Below, piece after piece: positions 31,198 to 39,082 of a stretch of DNA of 64,000 nt. Made by a program: the position numbers and the translations under genes. The stretch comes from Pseudomonas syringae (GTDB lineage: Bacteria; Pseudomonadota; Gammaproteobacteria; Pseudomonadales; Pseudomonadaceae). How positions within the stretch are numbered: the first letter of the stretch is position 1; every line of letters begins with the position of its first letter. Location of the stretch: contig NZ_JPQU01000023.1 of assembly GCF_000737245.1 (NCBI RefSeq), positions 217,928 through 281,927 of the forward strand, in the 5' to 3' direction. The notes beneath the pieces were generated by a model that was not told where the DNA came from, made no database searches, and worked only from the letters and a program-made list of their open reading frames with translations.

Positions 31198-31239
31198 GTG
31201 TTACCCTAGCCCGGCACGCAGAGGAAAAGCGGGTAACAC
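31198..31239 (+). promoter_or_regulatory. Inverted repeat, candidate CbrB activator site upstream of sRNA
   Basis: GTGTTACCC (31198-31206) and GGGTAACAC (31231-31239) are perfect 9-nt inverted arms with 24 nt between them. They lie about 85-125 bp before the sigma-54 promoter, a normal distance for an enhancer-binding protein. CbrB, which drives Crc-sequestering sRNAs, is the likely binder by analogy. Confidence 0.65.
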
Positions 31240-31321
31240 GGAAACAATTGCTGACGAATGGACATCCTTCGCCTGACGCCATTTTCCTCCAAGCCCTTGA
31301 TTTAATGGGCTTTACAAAAAC

Positions 31322-31337
31322 TGGCACGGCTCCTGCT
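31322..31337 (+). promoter_or_regulatory. Sigma-54 promoter of the CrcY-like sRNA
   Basis: TGGCAC-ggctc-CTGCT matches the -24/-12 consensus TGGCAC-N5-TTGCW with the invariant GG and GC at correct spacing. Transcription would start near 31347, just before the first CA-rich motif. Confidence 0.85.
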
Positions 31338-31346
31338 ATATCTCAG

Positions 31347-31728
31347 GTACAACAAAAACAAAAAAATATGCAGTAACCCAATAAAAACAACATGTACGGC
31401 TCTGACATAACAAGAACAACACGGACAGAGGCGCAGCTAACAGATTTTTTTGGAGTGGATAGCTTTTCGTAGGACCTTGAAAGAGGACCTCGCAACCGGG
31501 CAGAAAACAATAAAACTACCTTCAGGTAGCTCCCGCACTGGTTGGATCATTGTTGTGAAGCAGTGATGAAAGCAGCATCAGCGCTCAAAAAAATACGTTT
31601 GCTCTTGATCTCGAATGGGGATCGCTCGAAAACAGCGACAAGGGTACGGCCACCAAAAACAACAATAGGCCGCCCAATAATAAAAAAGAGCATGCAGTAA
31701 TTTAGAGGGGAGCTCAGGCTCCCCTTTC
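31347..31728 (+). ncRNA. crcY: Crc/Hfq-sequestering small RNA, CrcY-like
   Basis: The ~380-nt transcript predicted between the sigma-54 promoter and a strong terminator carries at least five unpaired A-rich/CA motifs of the AAnAAnAA kind: about 31349-31368, 31381-31391, 31407-31421, 31654-31666 and 31677-31689. These are the Hfq/Crc-binding sequences of CrcZ, CrcX and CrcY. Size, promoter class and position next to mvaB match what is described for crcY in P. putida. The RNA titrates Hfq-Crc and so relieves catabolite repression when CbrAB is active. cbrAB is not nearby, which argues against CrcZ. The 5' end is estimated from the promoter. Confidence 0.8.
31706..31728 (+). terminator. Rho-independent terminator of the CrcY-like sRNA
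   Basis: AGGGGAGC-tcag-GCTCCCCT forms an 8-bp stem with a 4-nt loop followed by a short T run. Confidence 0.85.
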
Positions 31729-31789
31729 TGCTGTCTGGGGTTTGGGAATGGTGTGGTGTCAGCCCAATTGTCTGCGCTGCTTATTTTCG

Positions 31790-32095
31790 GTTCCGTCCTG
31801 GCGGCCGGGTCACTTTTGTTTTGGCAAAAGTAACCAAAACCATTTTCGCTGGCGTCCGGCCCCTGGTTCCCAGGGGTTCCTTCGCTCCGGCACCGTGGTG
31901 CGGGCACGCGCCGAAGGGCCATCCCTGGCCCAGCGGCGCTCGCTCGGCATCCATGCCGAGCGACCCACACCACGGCACCTCCACTCAGCCTCCCGACGCT
32001 CGTTTCGCGGTGCCTGCTATTTCTGCACATGGCTTTCGAAAGAAAAGCAAAAGCAGATCAAGAGCTAAAAAGCTCTACATCGCAGCTTTGGGTCG
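31790..32095. repeat. Hairpin-dense intergenic element
   Basis: About 300 bp with several perfect inverted repeats: CTTTTG...CAAAAG near 31812, CCCCTGG-ttc-CCAGGGG (31860-31876) and CGCTCGGCAT-cc-ATGCCGAGCG (31941-31962). The plus-strand frame is open by chance through liuA, and a translation of this type ([16 protein letters not shown]) is familiar to me from spurious annotations in many Pseudomonas genomes. I therefore read it as a multicopy intergenic repeat rather than a gene. Copy number cannot be checked here. Confidence 0.5.
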
Positions 32096-32135
32096 TTTCG
32101 CTCATTTCATATCAGTCAGACCGCCGCCTTCTTCA

Positions 32136-32177
32136 TTGACATGTCTGCATCTGCAGGCTTACGTTAACGTAAAGGTC
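32136..32177 (+). promoter_or_regulatory. liuA promoter with LiuR operator
   Basis: A consensus -35 TTGACA (32136-32141) is followed after 17 nt by the palindrome TTACGTTAACGTAA (32159-32172) within CTTACGTTAACGTAAAGGTC, the same 20-mer pattern as upstream of liuR. A MerR-type dyad placed just after the -35 box is the usual arrangement for this family. Confidence 0.75.
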
Positions 32178-32213
32178 ATAGCGACTCATCCAAAAATAAT
32201 AAGGACGCTCACC

Positions 32214-33377
32214 ATGAGTTATCCCAGTCTGAACTTCGCTCTCGGCGAAACCATCGACATTTTGCGTGACCAGGTGCAGTCATTCGTTGCGGCTGAAATA
32301 GCGCCTCGTGCCGCGCAAATCGATAAGGACAACCTGTTCCCTGCTGATCTGTGGCGCAAGTTCGGCGACATGGGTCTGCTCGGTATCACCGTCAGCGAAG
32401 AATTCGGCGGTGCCGGTCTTGGCTATCTGGCCCATGTGGTTGCCATGGAGGAGATCAGCCGGGGGTCGGCCTCGGTGGCTTTGTCTTATGGGGCCCACTC
32501 GAACCTCTGCGTAAATCAGATCAATCGCAACGGTACCGCCGCGCAGAAAGAGCGATACCTGCCTTGCCTGATCAGCGGCGAGCACATCGGTGCGCTGGCG
32601 ATGAGCGAACCCAATGCCGGGTCGGACGTGGTGTCCATGAAGCTGCGAGCCGAGAAACGCGGTGACCGGTTCATTCTCAATGGCAGCAAGACCTGGATCA
32701 CCAATGGTCCCGATGCCAACACTTACGTGATCTACGCCAAGACCGACGTGCAAAAGGCGGCCCACGGCATCAGTGCGTTCATCGTCGAGGGTGACTGGAA
32801 GGGATTTTCCCGGGGTAACAAGTTCGACAAACTCGGCATGCGCGGTTCCAACACCTGCGAGCTGTTTTTCGACGATGTGGAAGTCCCCGAAGAAAACCTG
32901 CTGGGTGCTCTGGATTGTGGTGTGAAGGTATTGATGAGCGGCCTTGATTACGAACGCGTGGTGCTTTCCGGTGGCCCGACCGGGATTATGCAGGCGTGTA
33001 TGGATGTCGTCGTGCCGTATATCCACGACCGCAAACAGTTTGGCCAGAGCATTGGTGAATTTCAGCTCATTCAGGGCAAAGTCGCTGACATGTACACCCA
33101 GCTCAATGCCAGCCGCGCCTACCTCTATGCCGTAGCGCAAGCCTGCGAGCGCGGGGAGACCACGCGCAAGGACGCTGCAGGCGTGATCCTCTATAGCGCT
33201 GAACGTGCCACGCAAATGGCTCTGGAGACCATCCAGATCCTCGGCGGCAACGGCTATATCAATGAATTCCCCGCCGGCCGATTGCTGCGCGACGCCAAAC
33301 TCTACGAAATCGGCGCAGGCACCAGCGAGATACGGCGAATGCTGATTGGGCGCGAGCTGTTCAATGAGTCGAAATAA
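32214..33377 (+). CDS. liuA: Isovaleryl-CoA dehydrogenase
   Basis: 387 residues, the same length as known LiuA. The ATG at 32214 has AAGGA upstream; the longer open frame to its left runs through the hairpin element and is not coding. Signatures: [30 protein letters not shown], and [18 protein letters not shown], in which Glu247 corresponds to the catalytic base of isovaleryl-CoA dehydrogenase; [22 protein letters not shown] at the C-terminus. It oxidises isovaleryl-CoA to 3-methylcrotonyl-CoA in leucine catabolism. It is the first gene of liuABCD. Confidence 0.96.
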   Translation: MSYPSLNFALGETIDILRDQVQSFVAAEIAPRAAQIDKDNLFPADLWRKFGDMGLLGITVSEEFGGAGLGYLAHVVAMEEISRGSASVALSYGAHSNLCVNQINRNGTAAQKERYLPCLISGEHIGALAMSEPNAGSDVVSMKLRAEKRGDRFILNGSKTWITNGPDANTYVIYAKTDVQKAAHGISAFIVEGDWKGFSRGNKFDKLGMRGSNTCELFFDDVEVPEENLLGALDCGVKVLMSGLDYERVVLSGGPTGIMQACMDVVVPYIHDRKQFGQSIGEFQLIQGKVADMYTQLNASRAYLYAVAQACERGETTRKDAAGVILYSAERATQMALETIQILGGNGYINEFPAGRLLRDAKLYEIGAGTSEIRRMLIGRELFNESK

Positions 33378-33378
33378 G

Positions 33379-33455
33379 AGCAGCTGCGAGCGACAAGCTT
33401 CAAGCGCCAAGCCCAGTCATCTTGCAGCTTGCGGCTTATAGCTTGCAGCTGCTAC
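33379..33455. repeat. Imperfect hairpin between liuA and liuB
   Basis: AGCAGCTGCGAGC at the left pairs imperfectly with GCTTGCAGCTGCT at the right, with internal AAGCTTCAAGC and GCTTGCGGCTTATAGC runs. It is an intercistronic element that could stabilise or process the liu mRNA. Confidence 0.5.
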
Positions 33456-33464
33456 GGAGTAGCC

Positions 33465-35072
33465 ATGGCCATTCTTCACACTCGTATCAACCCTCGCTCC
33501 GCCGAGTTCGCTGCCAATAGCGCGAACCTCCTGGAGCAGGTCAACGCCCTGCGCGATCTGCTGGGCAACGTCCAGCAAGGCGGCGGACCTAAGGCTCAGG
33601 AACGGCATACCTCCCGAGGCAAACTGCTGCCCCGTGAACGAATCAATCGCTTGCTTGATTGCGGCTCGCCGTTCCTTGAAGTCGGCCAGCTCGCCGCCCT
33701 TGGGGTTTACGACGAGGACGTTCCCGCCGCCGGCATCATTGCCGGGATCGGCCGGGTCGAAGGCGTCGAGTGCATGATCATCGCCAACGATGCGACGGTC
33801 AAAGGCGGCTCCTACTACCCTCTCACTGTCAAAAAACATCTACGTGCGCAAGCTATCGCACAACAGAATCGCTTGCCGTGTATCTATCTGGTGGATTCCG
33901 GTGGTGCCAACCTGCCGCGTCAGGATGAAGTGTTTCCGGATCGCGAACACTTCGGTCGGATCTTCTTCAATCAGGCGAATATGAGCGCATTGGGCATCCC
34001 ACAGATTGCCGTGGTCATGGGTTCTTGCACGGCGGGCGGCGCTTATGTGCCGGCAATGGCCGATGAAGCGATCATGGTCCGCCAGCAGGCAACGATCTTT
34101 CTCGCCGGACCACCCCTGGTCAAGGCTGCGACCGGCGAAGTGGTGAGCGCCGAGGATCTGGGCGGCGCCGATGTGCATTGCCGCACGTCAGGGGTCGCCG
34201 ATCATTACGCGGACAACGACGAACATGCCCTGGAGCTGGCGCGACGCAGCATCGCCAATCTCAACTGGCGCAAGCTGGGCGAGCTCAACAGCGTTGAGCC
34301 AATCTCCCCACTGTATCCAGCCGAGGAGTTGTATGGCGTGATCCCCTCCGACGCCAAGCAGCCCTTCGATATTCGAGAAGTGATCGCGCGGCTGGTGGAT
34401 GGCTCAGTGTTCGATGAGTTCAAGGCGTTGTTCGGCACCACGCTGGTGTGCGGCTTCGCCCGTCTGCACGGCTACCCGGTCGCCATCCTCGCCAACAACG
34501 GTATTTTGTTTGCCGAGTCGGCGCAGAAAGGTGCGCACTTCATCGAGCTGGCCTGCCAACGCGGTATCCCGCTGATCTTCCTGCAGAACATCACCGGCTT
34601 CATGGTGGGTCAGAAATACGAAGCGGGTGGCATCGCCAAGCACGGGGCCAAGCTGGTAACCGCCGTGGCATGCGCCAAGGTCCCGAAATTCACGGTGATC
34701 ATTGGTGGCAGCTTTGGCGCCGGCAATTACGGCATGTGCGGCCGTGCCTACGACCCGCGTTTTCTGTGGATGTGGCCCAACGCCCGGATTGGCGTCATGG
34801 GCGGCGAACAAGCGGCGGGCGTACTGGTGCAGGTCAAACGCGAGCAAGCCGAACGCAGCGGCCAGGCCTTCACCGCAGAACAAGAAGCACAAATCAAGCA
34901 GCCAATCCTCGACCAGTACGAACATCAAGGCCATCCGTACTATTCCAGCGCTCGTCTTTGGGACGACGGCGTCATCGACCCGGCGCAAACCCGGGACATC
35001 CTGGCCCTCGCGCTGAGCGCTTCGTTGAATGCCCCCATCGAGCCGACCACCTTCGGCCTGTTCCGCATGTAA
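33465..35072 (+). CDS. liuB: 3-Methylcrotonyl-CoA carboxylase, carboxyltransferase (beta) subunit
   Basis: 535 residues, full length. The ATG at 33465 follows GGAG with normal spacing. The carboxyltransferase folds are evident: [52 protein letters not shown] in the N-half, and [21 protein letters not shown] with [20 protein letters not shown] in the C-half. With LiuD it carboxylates 3-methylcrotonyl-CoA to 3-methylglutaconyl-CoA. It is part of the liuABCD operon. Confidence 0.96.
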   Translation: MAILHTRINPRSAEFAANSANLLEQVNALRDLLGNVQQGGGPKAQERHTSRGKLLPRERINRLLDCGSPFLEVGQLAALGVYDEDVPAAGIIAGIGRVEGVECMIIANDATVKGGSYYPLTVKKHLRAQAIAQQNRLPCIYLVDSGGANLPRQDEVFPDREHFGRIFFNQANMSALGIPQIAVVMGSCTAGGAYVPAMADEAIMVRQQATIFLAGPPLVKAATGEVVSAEDLGGADVHCRTSGVADHYADNDEHALELARRSIANLNWRKLGELNSVEPISPLYPAEELYGVIPSDAKQPFDIREVIARLVDGSVFDEFKALFGTTLVCGFARLHGYPVAILANNGILFAESAQKGAHFIELACQRGIPLIFLQNITGFMVGQKYEAGGIAKHGAKLVTAVACAKVPKFTVIIGGSFGAGNYGMCGRAYDPRFLWMWPNARIGVMGGEQAAGVLVQVKREQAERSGQAFTAEQEAQIKQPILDQYEHQGHPYYSSARLWDDGVIDPAQTRDILALALSASLNAPIEPTTFGLFRM

Positions 35073-35114
35073 ACCACCGCCTGTAAAGCAGTACCTGTAG
35101 ACCGGGAAACGATC

Positions 35115-35930
35115 ATGACTGACTTGCATAGCGTAGAACTGCTTCACGACCCCCAGGGTTTCGCCACTTTATGGCTCAACCGCCCAGAGAAAAACAATGC
35201 TTTCGACGGGCAGATGATTCGCGAGCTGATCGCGGCACTGGATCAGGTTCAGGCCGACGCCAGCCTGCGTTTTTTGCTGCTTCGTGGCCGCGGTAAACAC
35301 TTCAGCGCCGGTGCGGATCTGGCCTGGATGCAACAGTGCGCCGATCTGGACTACGACAGTAATCTAAAAGACGCTCGAGAGCTGGCCGAGCTGATGTATC
35401 GCCTCGTAAACCTTCAAATCCCGACCCTGGCCGTGGTCCAGGGCGCGGCGTTTGGCGGCGCGCTTGGCCTGATCAGCTGTTGCGACATGGCGATTGGCAG
35501 CGATGACGCACAGTTCTGCCTGTCGGAAGTCCGTATTGGCCTCGCGCCTGCGGTGATCAGCCCGTTCGTGGTTCAGGCCATTGGCGAACGGGCTGCGCGC
35601 CGCTACGCCCTGACCGCCGAACGCTTCAGTGGGAGCCGGGCACGGGAGATCGGCCTGCTTGCCGAATGCTATCCGTCGGCTGAACTGGACCTGCACGTCG
35701 GGCACTGGACCGACAATCTGTTGCTCAACAGCCCGCAGGCCATGCGCACCAGCAAGGCGCTGCTGCTGGAAGTGGGCAGCGGCGTATTGACCCCGGCGCT
35801 ACGTCAGCACTGCGAAAGCACCATTGCCAGCATTCGTGTCAGCCCTGAAGGCCAGGAAGGCTTGCGGGCCTTTCTCGGCAAGCGTGCCCCTGCCTGGAAA
35901 CCCGACACCACTCAGGAGCCTCGCCCATGA
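35115..35930 (+). CDS. liuC: Methylglutaconyl-CoA hydratase
   Basis: 271 residues of the enoyl-CoA hydratase/isomerase (crotonase) family: NRPEKNNAFDGQMI, the oxyanion-hole segments GKHFSAGADLAWM and GAAFGGALGLISCCDMAIG, and SEVRIGLAPAVISPFV. Position between liuB and liuD assigns it as the hydratase that turns 3-methylglutaconyl-CoA into HMG-CoA, the substrate of MvaB. Its stop overlaps the liuD start (ATGA). Confidence 0.95.
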   Translation: MTDLHSVELLHDPQGFATLWLNRPEKNNAFDGQMIRELIAALDQVQADASLRFLLLRGRGKHFSAGADLAWMQQCADLDYDSNLKDARELAELMYRLVNLQIPTLAVVQGAAFGGALGLISCCDMAIGSDDAQFCLSEVRIGLAPAVISPFVVQAIGERAARRYALTAERFSGSRAREIGLLAECYPSAELDLHVGHWTDNLLLNSPQAMRTSKALLLEVGSGVLTPALRQHCESTIASIRVSPEGQEGLRAFLGKRAPAWKPDTTQEPRP

Positions 35931-37828
35931 GCGCGCCCGTTCTTACTACCTTGTTGATCGCCAATCGCGGAGAGATCGCCTGCCGCATCATGCGCACGGC
36001 AAAAAACCTTGGATTGACCACCGTCGCGGTACACAGCGCCGTTGATAAAGACGCCCGCCACAGCCGGGAAGCGGATATCAGGGTGGATCTGGGGGGGAGC
36101 AAGGCCGCCGACAGTTATCTACGGATCGACAAGCTGATCGCAGCGGCGAAAGCCAGCGGTGCTCAGGCGATACATCCGGGTTACGGTTTCCTGTCAGAAA
36201 ACCCTGACTTTGCCCGAGCCGTGGAAGACTCCGGTCTGATCTTCCTCGGGCCGCCCGCCTCGGCCATCGACGCCATGGGCAGCAAATCCGCCGCCAAGGC
36301 ACTCATGGAACAGGCCGGTGTGCCATTGGTGCCGGGGTATCACGGCCAGGCACAGGACGCCGATACCTTCCTGGCGGCGGCTGAACGCATCGGCTACCCG
36401 GTGCTGCTCAAAGCCACGGCCGGTGGTGGCGGCAAAGGCATGAAAGTCGTGGAATGCGCTGCCGACATGGCAGAGGCGCTGGCCTCCGCCCAGCGGGAAG
36501 CCGCCTCTTCATTCGGTAATTCGCAGATGCTGGTGGAGAAGTACCTGCTCAAGCCACGGCACGTGGAGATCCAGGTATTCGCTGATCAGCACGGGCACTG
36601 CATTTACCTCAACGAGCGCGACTGCTCGATTCAACGCCGTCATCAAAAGGTGGTGGAAGAAGCCCCCGCTCCAGGCCTCAGCCCACAGTTGCGCGCAGCC
36701 ATGGGCGAAGCCGCGGTGCGGGCAGCACAAAGCATCGGCTATGTGGGCGCTGGCACCGTGGAATTCCTGCTGGATTCCCGAGGTGAGTTCTTCTTCATGG
36801 AGATGAACACTCGCCTCCAGGTCGAGCACCCGGTGACCGAAGCCATTACCGGTCTGGACCTGGTGGAATGGCAGCTACGCGTCGCTCAGGGCGAAGTACT
36901 GCCTTTGACCCAGGCACAGGTGCCCCTGCGCGGCCACGCCATTGAAGTGCGGTTGTACGCTGAAGATCCGGATCACGAATTCTTGCCCGCGACCGGCACC
37001 CTTGAGGTCTACCGGGAGAGCGCTAGCGGCGCTGGACGTCGCGTCGACAGTGGTGTAGCGCAAGGCGACCAGGTTTCGCCGTTCTACGATCCCATGCTCG
37101 GCAAGCTCATCGCCTGGGGCGAAAACCGCGAGCAAGCCCGATTGCGGCTGTTGGCAATGCTCGACGAATTCGTCGTGGGCGGCGTGAAAACCAACCTGCC
37201 GTTCCTGCGACGCATCATCGACCACCCTGCATTTGCCGCTGCCGAACTGGACACTGACTTCATCCCCCGGTATCGGGAGCAACTGTTGCCGGAACCTGCC
37301 GACCTGTCTGCCGAGTTCTGGCGGGCTGCCGGGGCGGCATTTCTTCAGAGCCAGCCTGACGTTGTCCGCCACGACGATCCGCATTCGCCTTGGACGTCCC
37401 TGACGGGCTTGCGCTGTGGGCTGCCAAACGAAACTGACCTGCACCTTGCCTGCGCAGCTCAACAACAGGTCGTCCACCTGGGTCATCAAAGTACTCCAGC
37501 CAACCCGCCGCTGGCCGTCCGCAAGGGCGATGTGTTGTATCTGAAATGGGCCGGTGATCTACACACCATCACTCGCTACGACCCTATTGCAGCAGCAGAT
37601 GCCAGCCACACCCCTCAGGGCGGACTGACCGCCCCCATGAACGGCAGCATCGTGAGGGTATTGGTGGAGGTTGGGCAGAATGTAGAAGCTGGTGCGCAGT
37701 TAGTGGTCCTGGAAGCCATGAAGATGGAGCACAGCGTCAGGGCGAGCAAAACCGGGGTCATTACCGCAGTGCACTGCCGCGAGGGCGAGATGGTCAGCGA
37801 GGGTATGGCATTGGTGGACCTCGAATGA
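35927..37828 (+). CDS. liuD: 3-Methylcrotonyl-CoA carboxylase, biotin-containing (alpha) subunit
   Basis: 633 residues. The biotin carboxylase domain fills about 1-450: LLIANRGEIACRIMRTAK, IHPGYGFLSENPDFA, ATP-grasp loop KATAGGGGKGMKVV, and MNTRLQVEHPVTEAITGLDLVE. The C-terminal biotinyl domain has EAMKMEHS with the biotin-accepting Lys599. It supplies the carboxybiotin used by LiuB. It is the last gene of the operon; its ATG overlaps the liuC stop. Confidence 0.96.
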   Translation: MSAPVLTTLLIANRGEIACRIMRTAKNLGLTTVAVHSAVDKDARHSREADIRVDLGGSKAADSYLRIDKLIAAAKASGAQAIHPGYGFLSENPDFARAVEDSGLIFLGPPASAIDAMGSKSAAKALMEQAGVPLVPGYHGQAQDADTFLAAAERIGYPVLLKATAGGGGKGMKVVECAADMAEALASAQREAASSFGNSQMLVEKYLLKPRHVEIQVFADQHGHCIYLNERDCSIQRRHQKVVEEAPAPGLSPQLRAAMGEAAVRAAQSIGYVGAGTVEFLLDSRGEFFFMEMNTRLQVEHPVTEAITGLDLVEWQLRVAQGEVLPLTQAQVPLRGHAIEVRLYAEDPDHEFLPATGTLEVYRESASGAGRRVDSGVAQGDQVSPFYDPMLGKLIAWGENREQARLRLLAMLDEFVVGGVKTNLPFLRRIIDHPAFAAAELDTDFIPRYREQLLPEPADLSAEFWRAAGAAFLQSQPDVVRHDDPHSPWTSLTGLRCGLPNETDLHLACAAQQQVVHLGHQSTPANPPLAVRKGDVLYLKWAGDLHTITRYDPIAAADASHTPQGGLTAPMNGSIVRVLVEVGQNVEAGAQLVVLEAMKMEHSVRASKTGVITAVHCREGEMVSEGMALVDLE

Positions 37829-37969
37829 TCCCGGCATTAGTAAAGGCTTCGCCCATCACCTGTTAAGAGGGCGACTTGGTCCATGCAAGCCTGGCCCTCG
37901 TTATCGGGGCTCTGGCTGGCTGGTTATTACTCCCGACGCTCTATGTGGCATCTTTAATGCGTCGCGGTT

Positions 37970-38680
37970 TTAACCGACGTTTACAAAGTTCGCCACACAC
38001 TTGGCTACAATCGGCGGAAGCTCATCGACGGTGCGGACGTGGAACCAGTTGCTAATGGGTAGTAACCCGATGGGTGTGACTTCAAGTGATATTCCATAAT
38101 ACGGGATCGTCTGTTTTTCTCCCCATAACGGGCTGTCGTGGGCAGGAGTGTCAGCTGATTGCCCGGAGTTCGCCATTTGAATACGGGTTCCTGCCTGTCC
38201 AGTGATTAGCAGGCGTGGGGGGTGCTGCGCGGGCGAGACTATCGGAATAATCGAGCCGCAAGGGTAAAGAGACCCGGAAACGTCCAATGCATAGAATCCG
38301 TTCATCCGAAACCTCTCACCGATAACAACGTTTATGGAGAACGGCGGAGACTGTACTGGTTCCACGGGTGGGTCGATTGTGTAGGCTAAGGCGGTGAAAA
38401 CGTGCTGACCTCTTTCGAGGATTAATCTTCCGCAAATCCATATTCCATCTGCACCCGTTTGGCAAGAGAGGGTCCTGCCCGCCGTGTCATCAACCCTGAT
38501 ATTTGTTCCTGGGTCTGCTGTGCCTATCACGTCGACTGCCGGAGTGTCCAGGACGCCTCCACCGTAGATAGACTTGCTGGCGGTGCGCAGCTCCGTAATC
38601 AGGGGAGGCGTAAGCTGTTGCCTGCCGATCTTATGCCCTTTTTCATCTTGTACGGGTAGGACTTTGCTCTGATTAGGCAT
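37970..38680 (-). CDS. Hypothetical protein with bacterial Ig-like domain
   Basis: 236 residues. The start at 38680 follows AGGAG at 7 nt. There is no signal peptide. The segment VDVIGTADPGTNIRVDD...LSCQTGADGIWICGRLILERGQHVFTALA (about 48-100) has the GTA-x-PG...G-x-W...G-x-H-x-x-T-A pattern of bacterial Ig-like repeats found in large adhesins, but only one clear copy occurs. Base composition is lower in GC than the neighbouring genes, and upstream lies a transposase remnant. It could be a small accessory or effector-like protein, or the decayed end of a larger repeat protein. The function is unknown. Confidence 0.65.
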   Translation of the reverse strand: MPNQSKVLPVQDEKGHKIGRQQLTPPLITELRTASKSIYGGGVLDTPAVDVIGTADPGTNIRVDDTAGRTLSCQTGADGIWICGRLILERGQHVFTALAYTIDPPVEPVQSPPFSINVVIGERFRMNGFYALDVSGSLYPCGSIIPIVSPAQHPPRLLITGQAGTRIQMANSGQSADTPAHDSPLWGEKQTIPYYGISLEVTPIGLLPISNWFHVRTVDELPPIVAKCVANFVNVG

Positions 38681-38886
38681 AATAAAACTCCTGTAGAGAA
38701 ACTGATCCAAACTGCTGCTATTACGACAACTATCAACAACAATACTTACCGACCCGACTAAATCAAACTCACCCTTTTACATTAGACCCAATGACTCCGC
38801 GCATCTCAGAAACCTATATTGATTGGCAATAATCTGAGTAGTTTATATCACGCGATTCCAAGCCCCTTGCGGCGGCACGTTTTTAG

Positions 38887-39081
38887 TCAACGCGAGACAA
38901 CTTTCCGCGCCACTAAAAATTCAAGCTCTGTACCAAAAACATTGTCGTAAACACCGCGCCGCAAAACCAATGAGACCATCGTTATTGCCCGCTCACCGAC
39001 GCGCGTGCCGATGCGGCGGTTATCCTTCAGCCAGCCGGATATGCATCCGATGATGTTCCGCTTTGAGCGCTCGATCGACGA
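38887..39081 (-). pseudogene. Degraded IS5-family transposase C-terminus
   Basis: The minus strand encodes NIIGCISGWLKDNRRIGTR then ERAITMVSLVLRR. This lines up with the terminal part of IS5-type (IS427-like) DDE transposases, where the pattern is VER-(M/C)-F-x-WLK-(E/D)-NRRIGTR...x-MV-x-L. The catalytic Glu of that motif is replaced (GC in place of ER), and only about 60 codons remain. No terminal inverted repeats or intact element are seen. The 38681-39082 gap contains this remnant and AT-rich DNA; nothing else coding was found. Confidence 0.6.
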
Positions 39082-39082
39082 T

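Noticed and set aside
31185..31376. 63-codon frame after mvaB
   Set aside because: It overlaps the candidate activator site, the sigma-54 promoter and the 5' end of the sRNA; the composition is not protein-like.
31821..32213. N-terminal extension of liuA by 131 codons
   Set aside because: It would run through the hairpin element and the LiuR operator; LiuA of normal length starts at 32214 with a good ribosome site.
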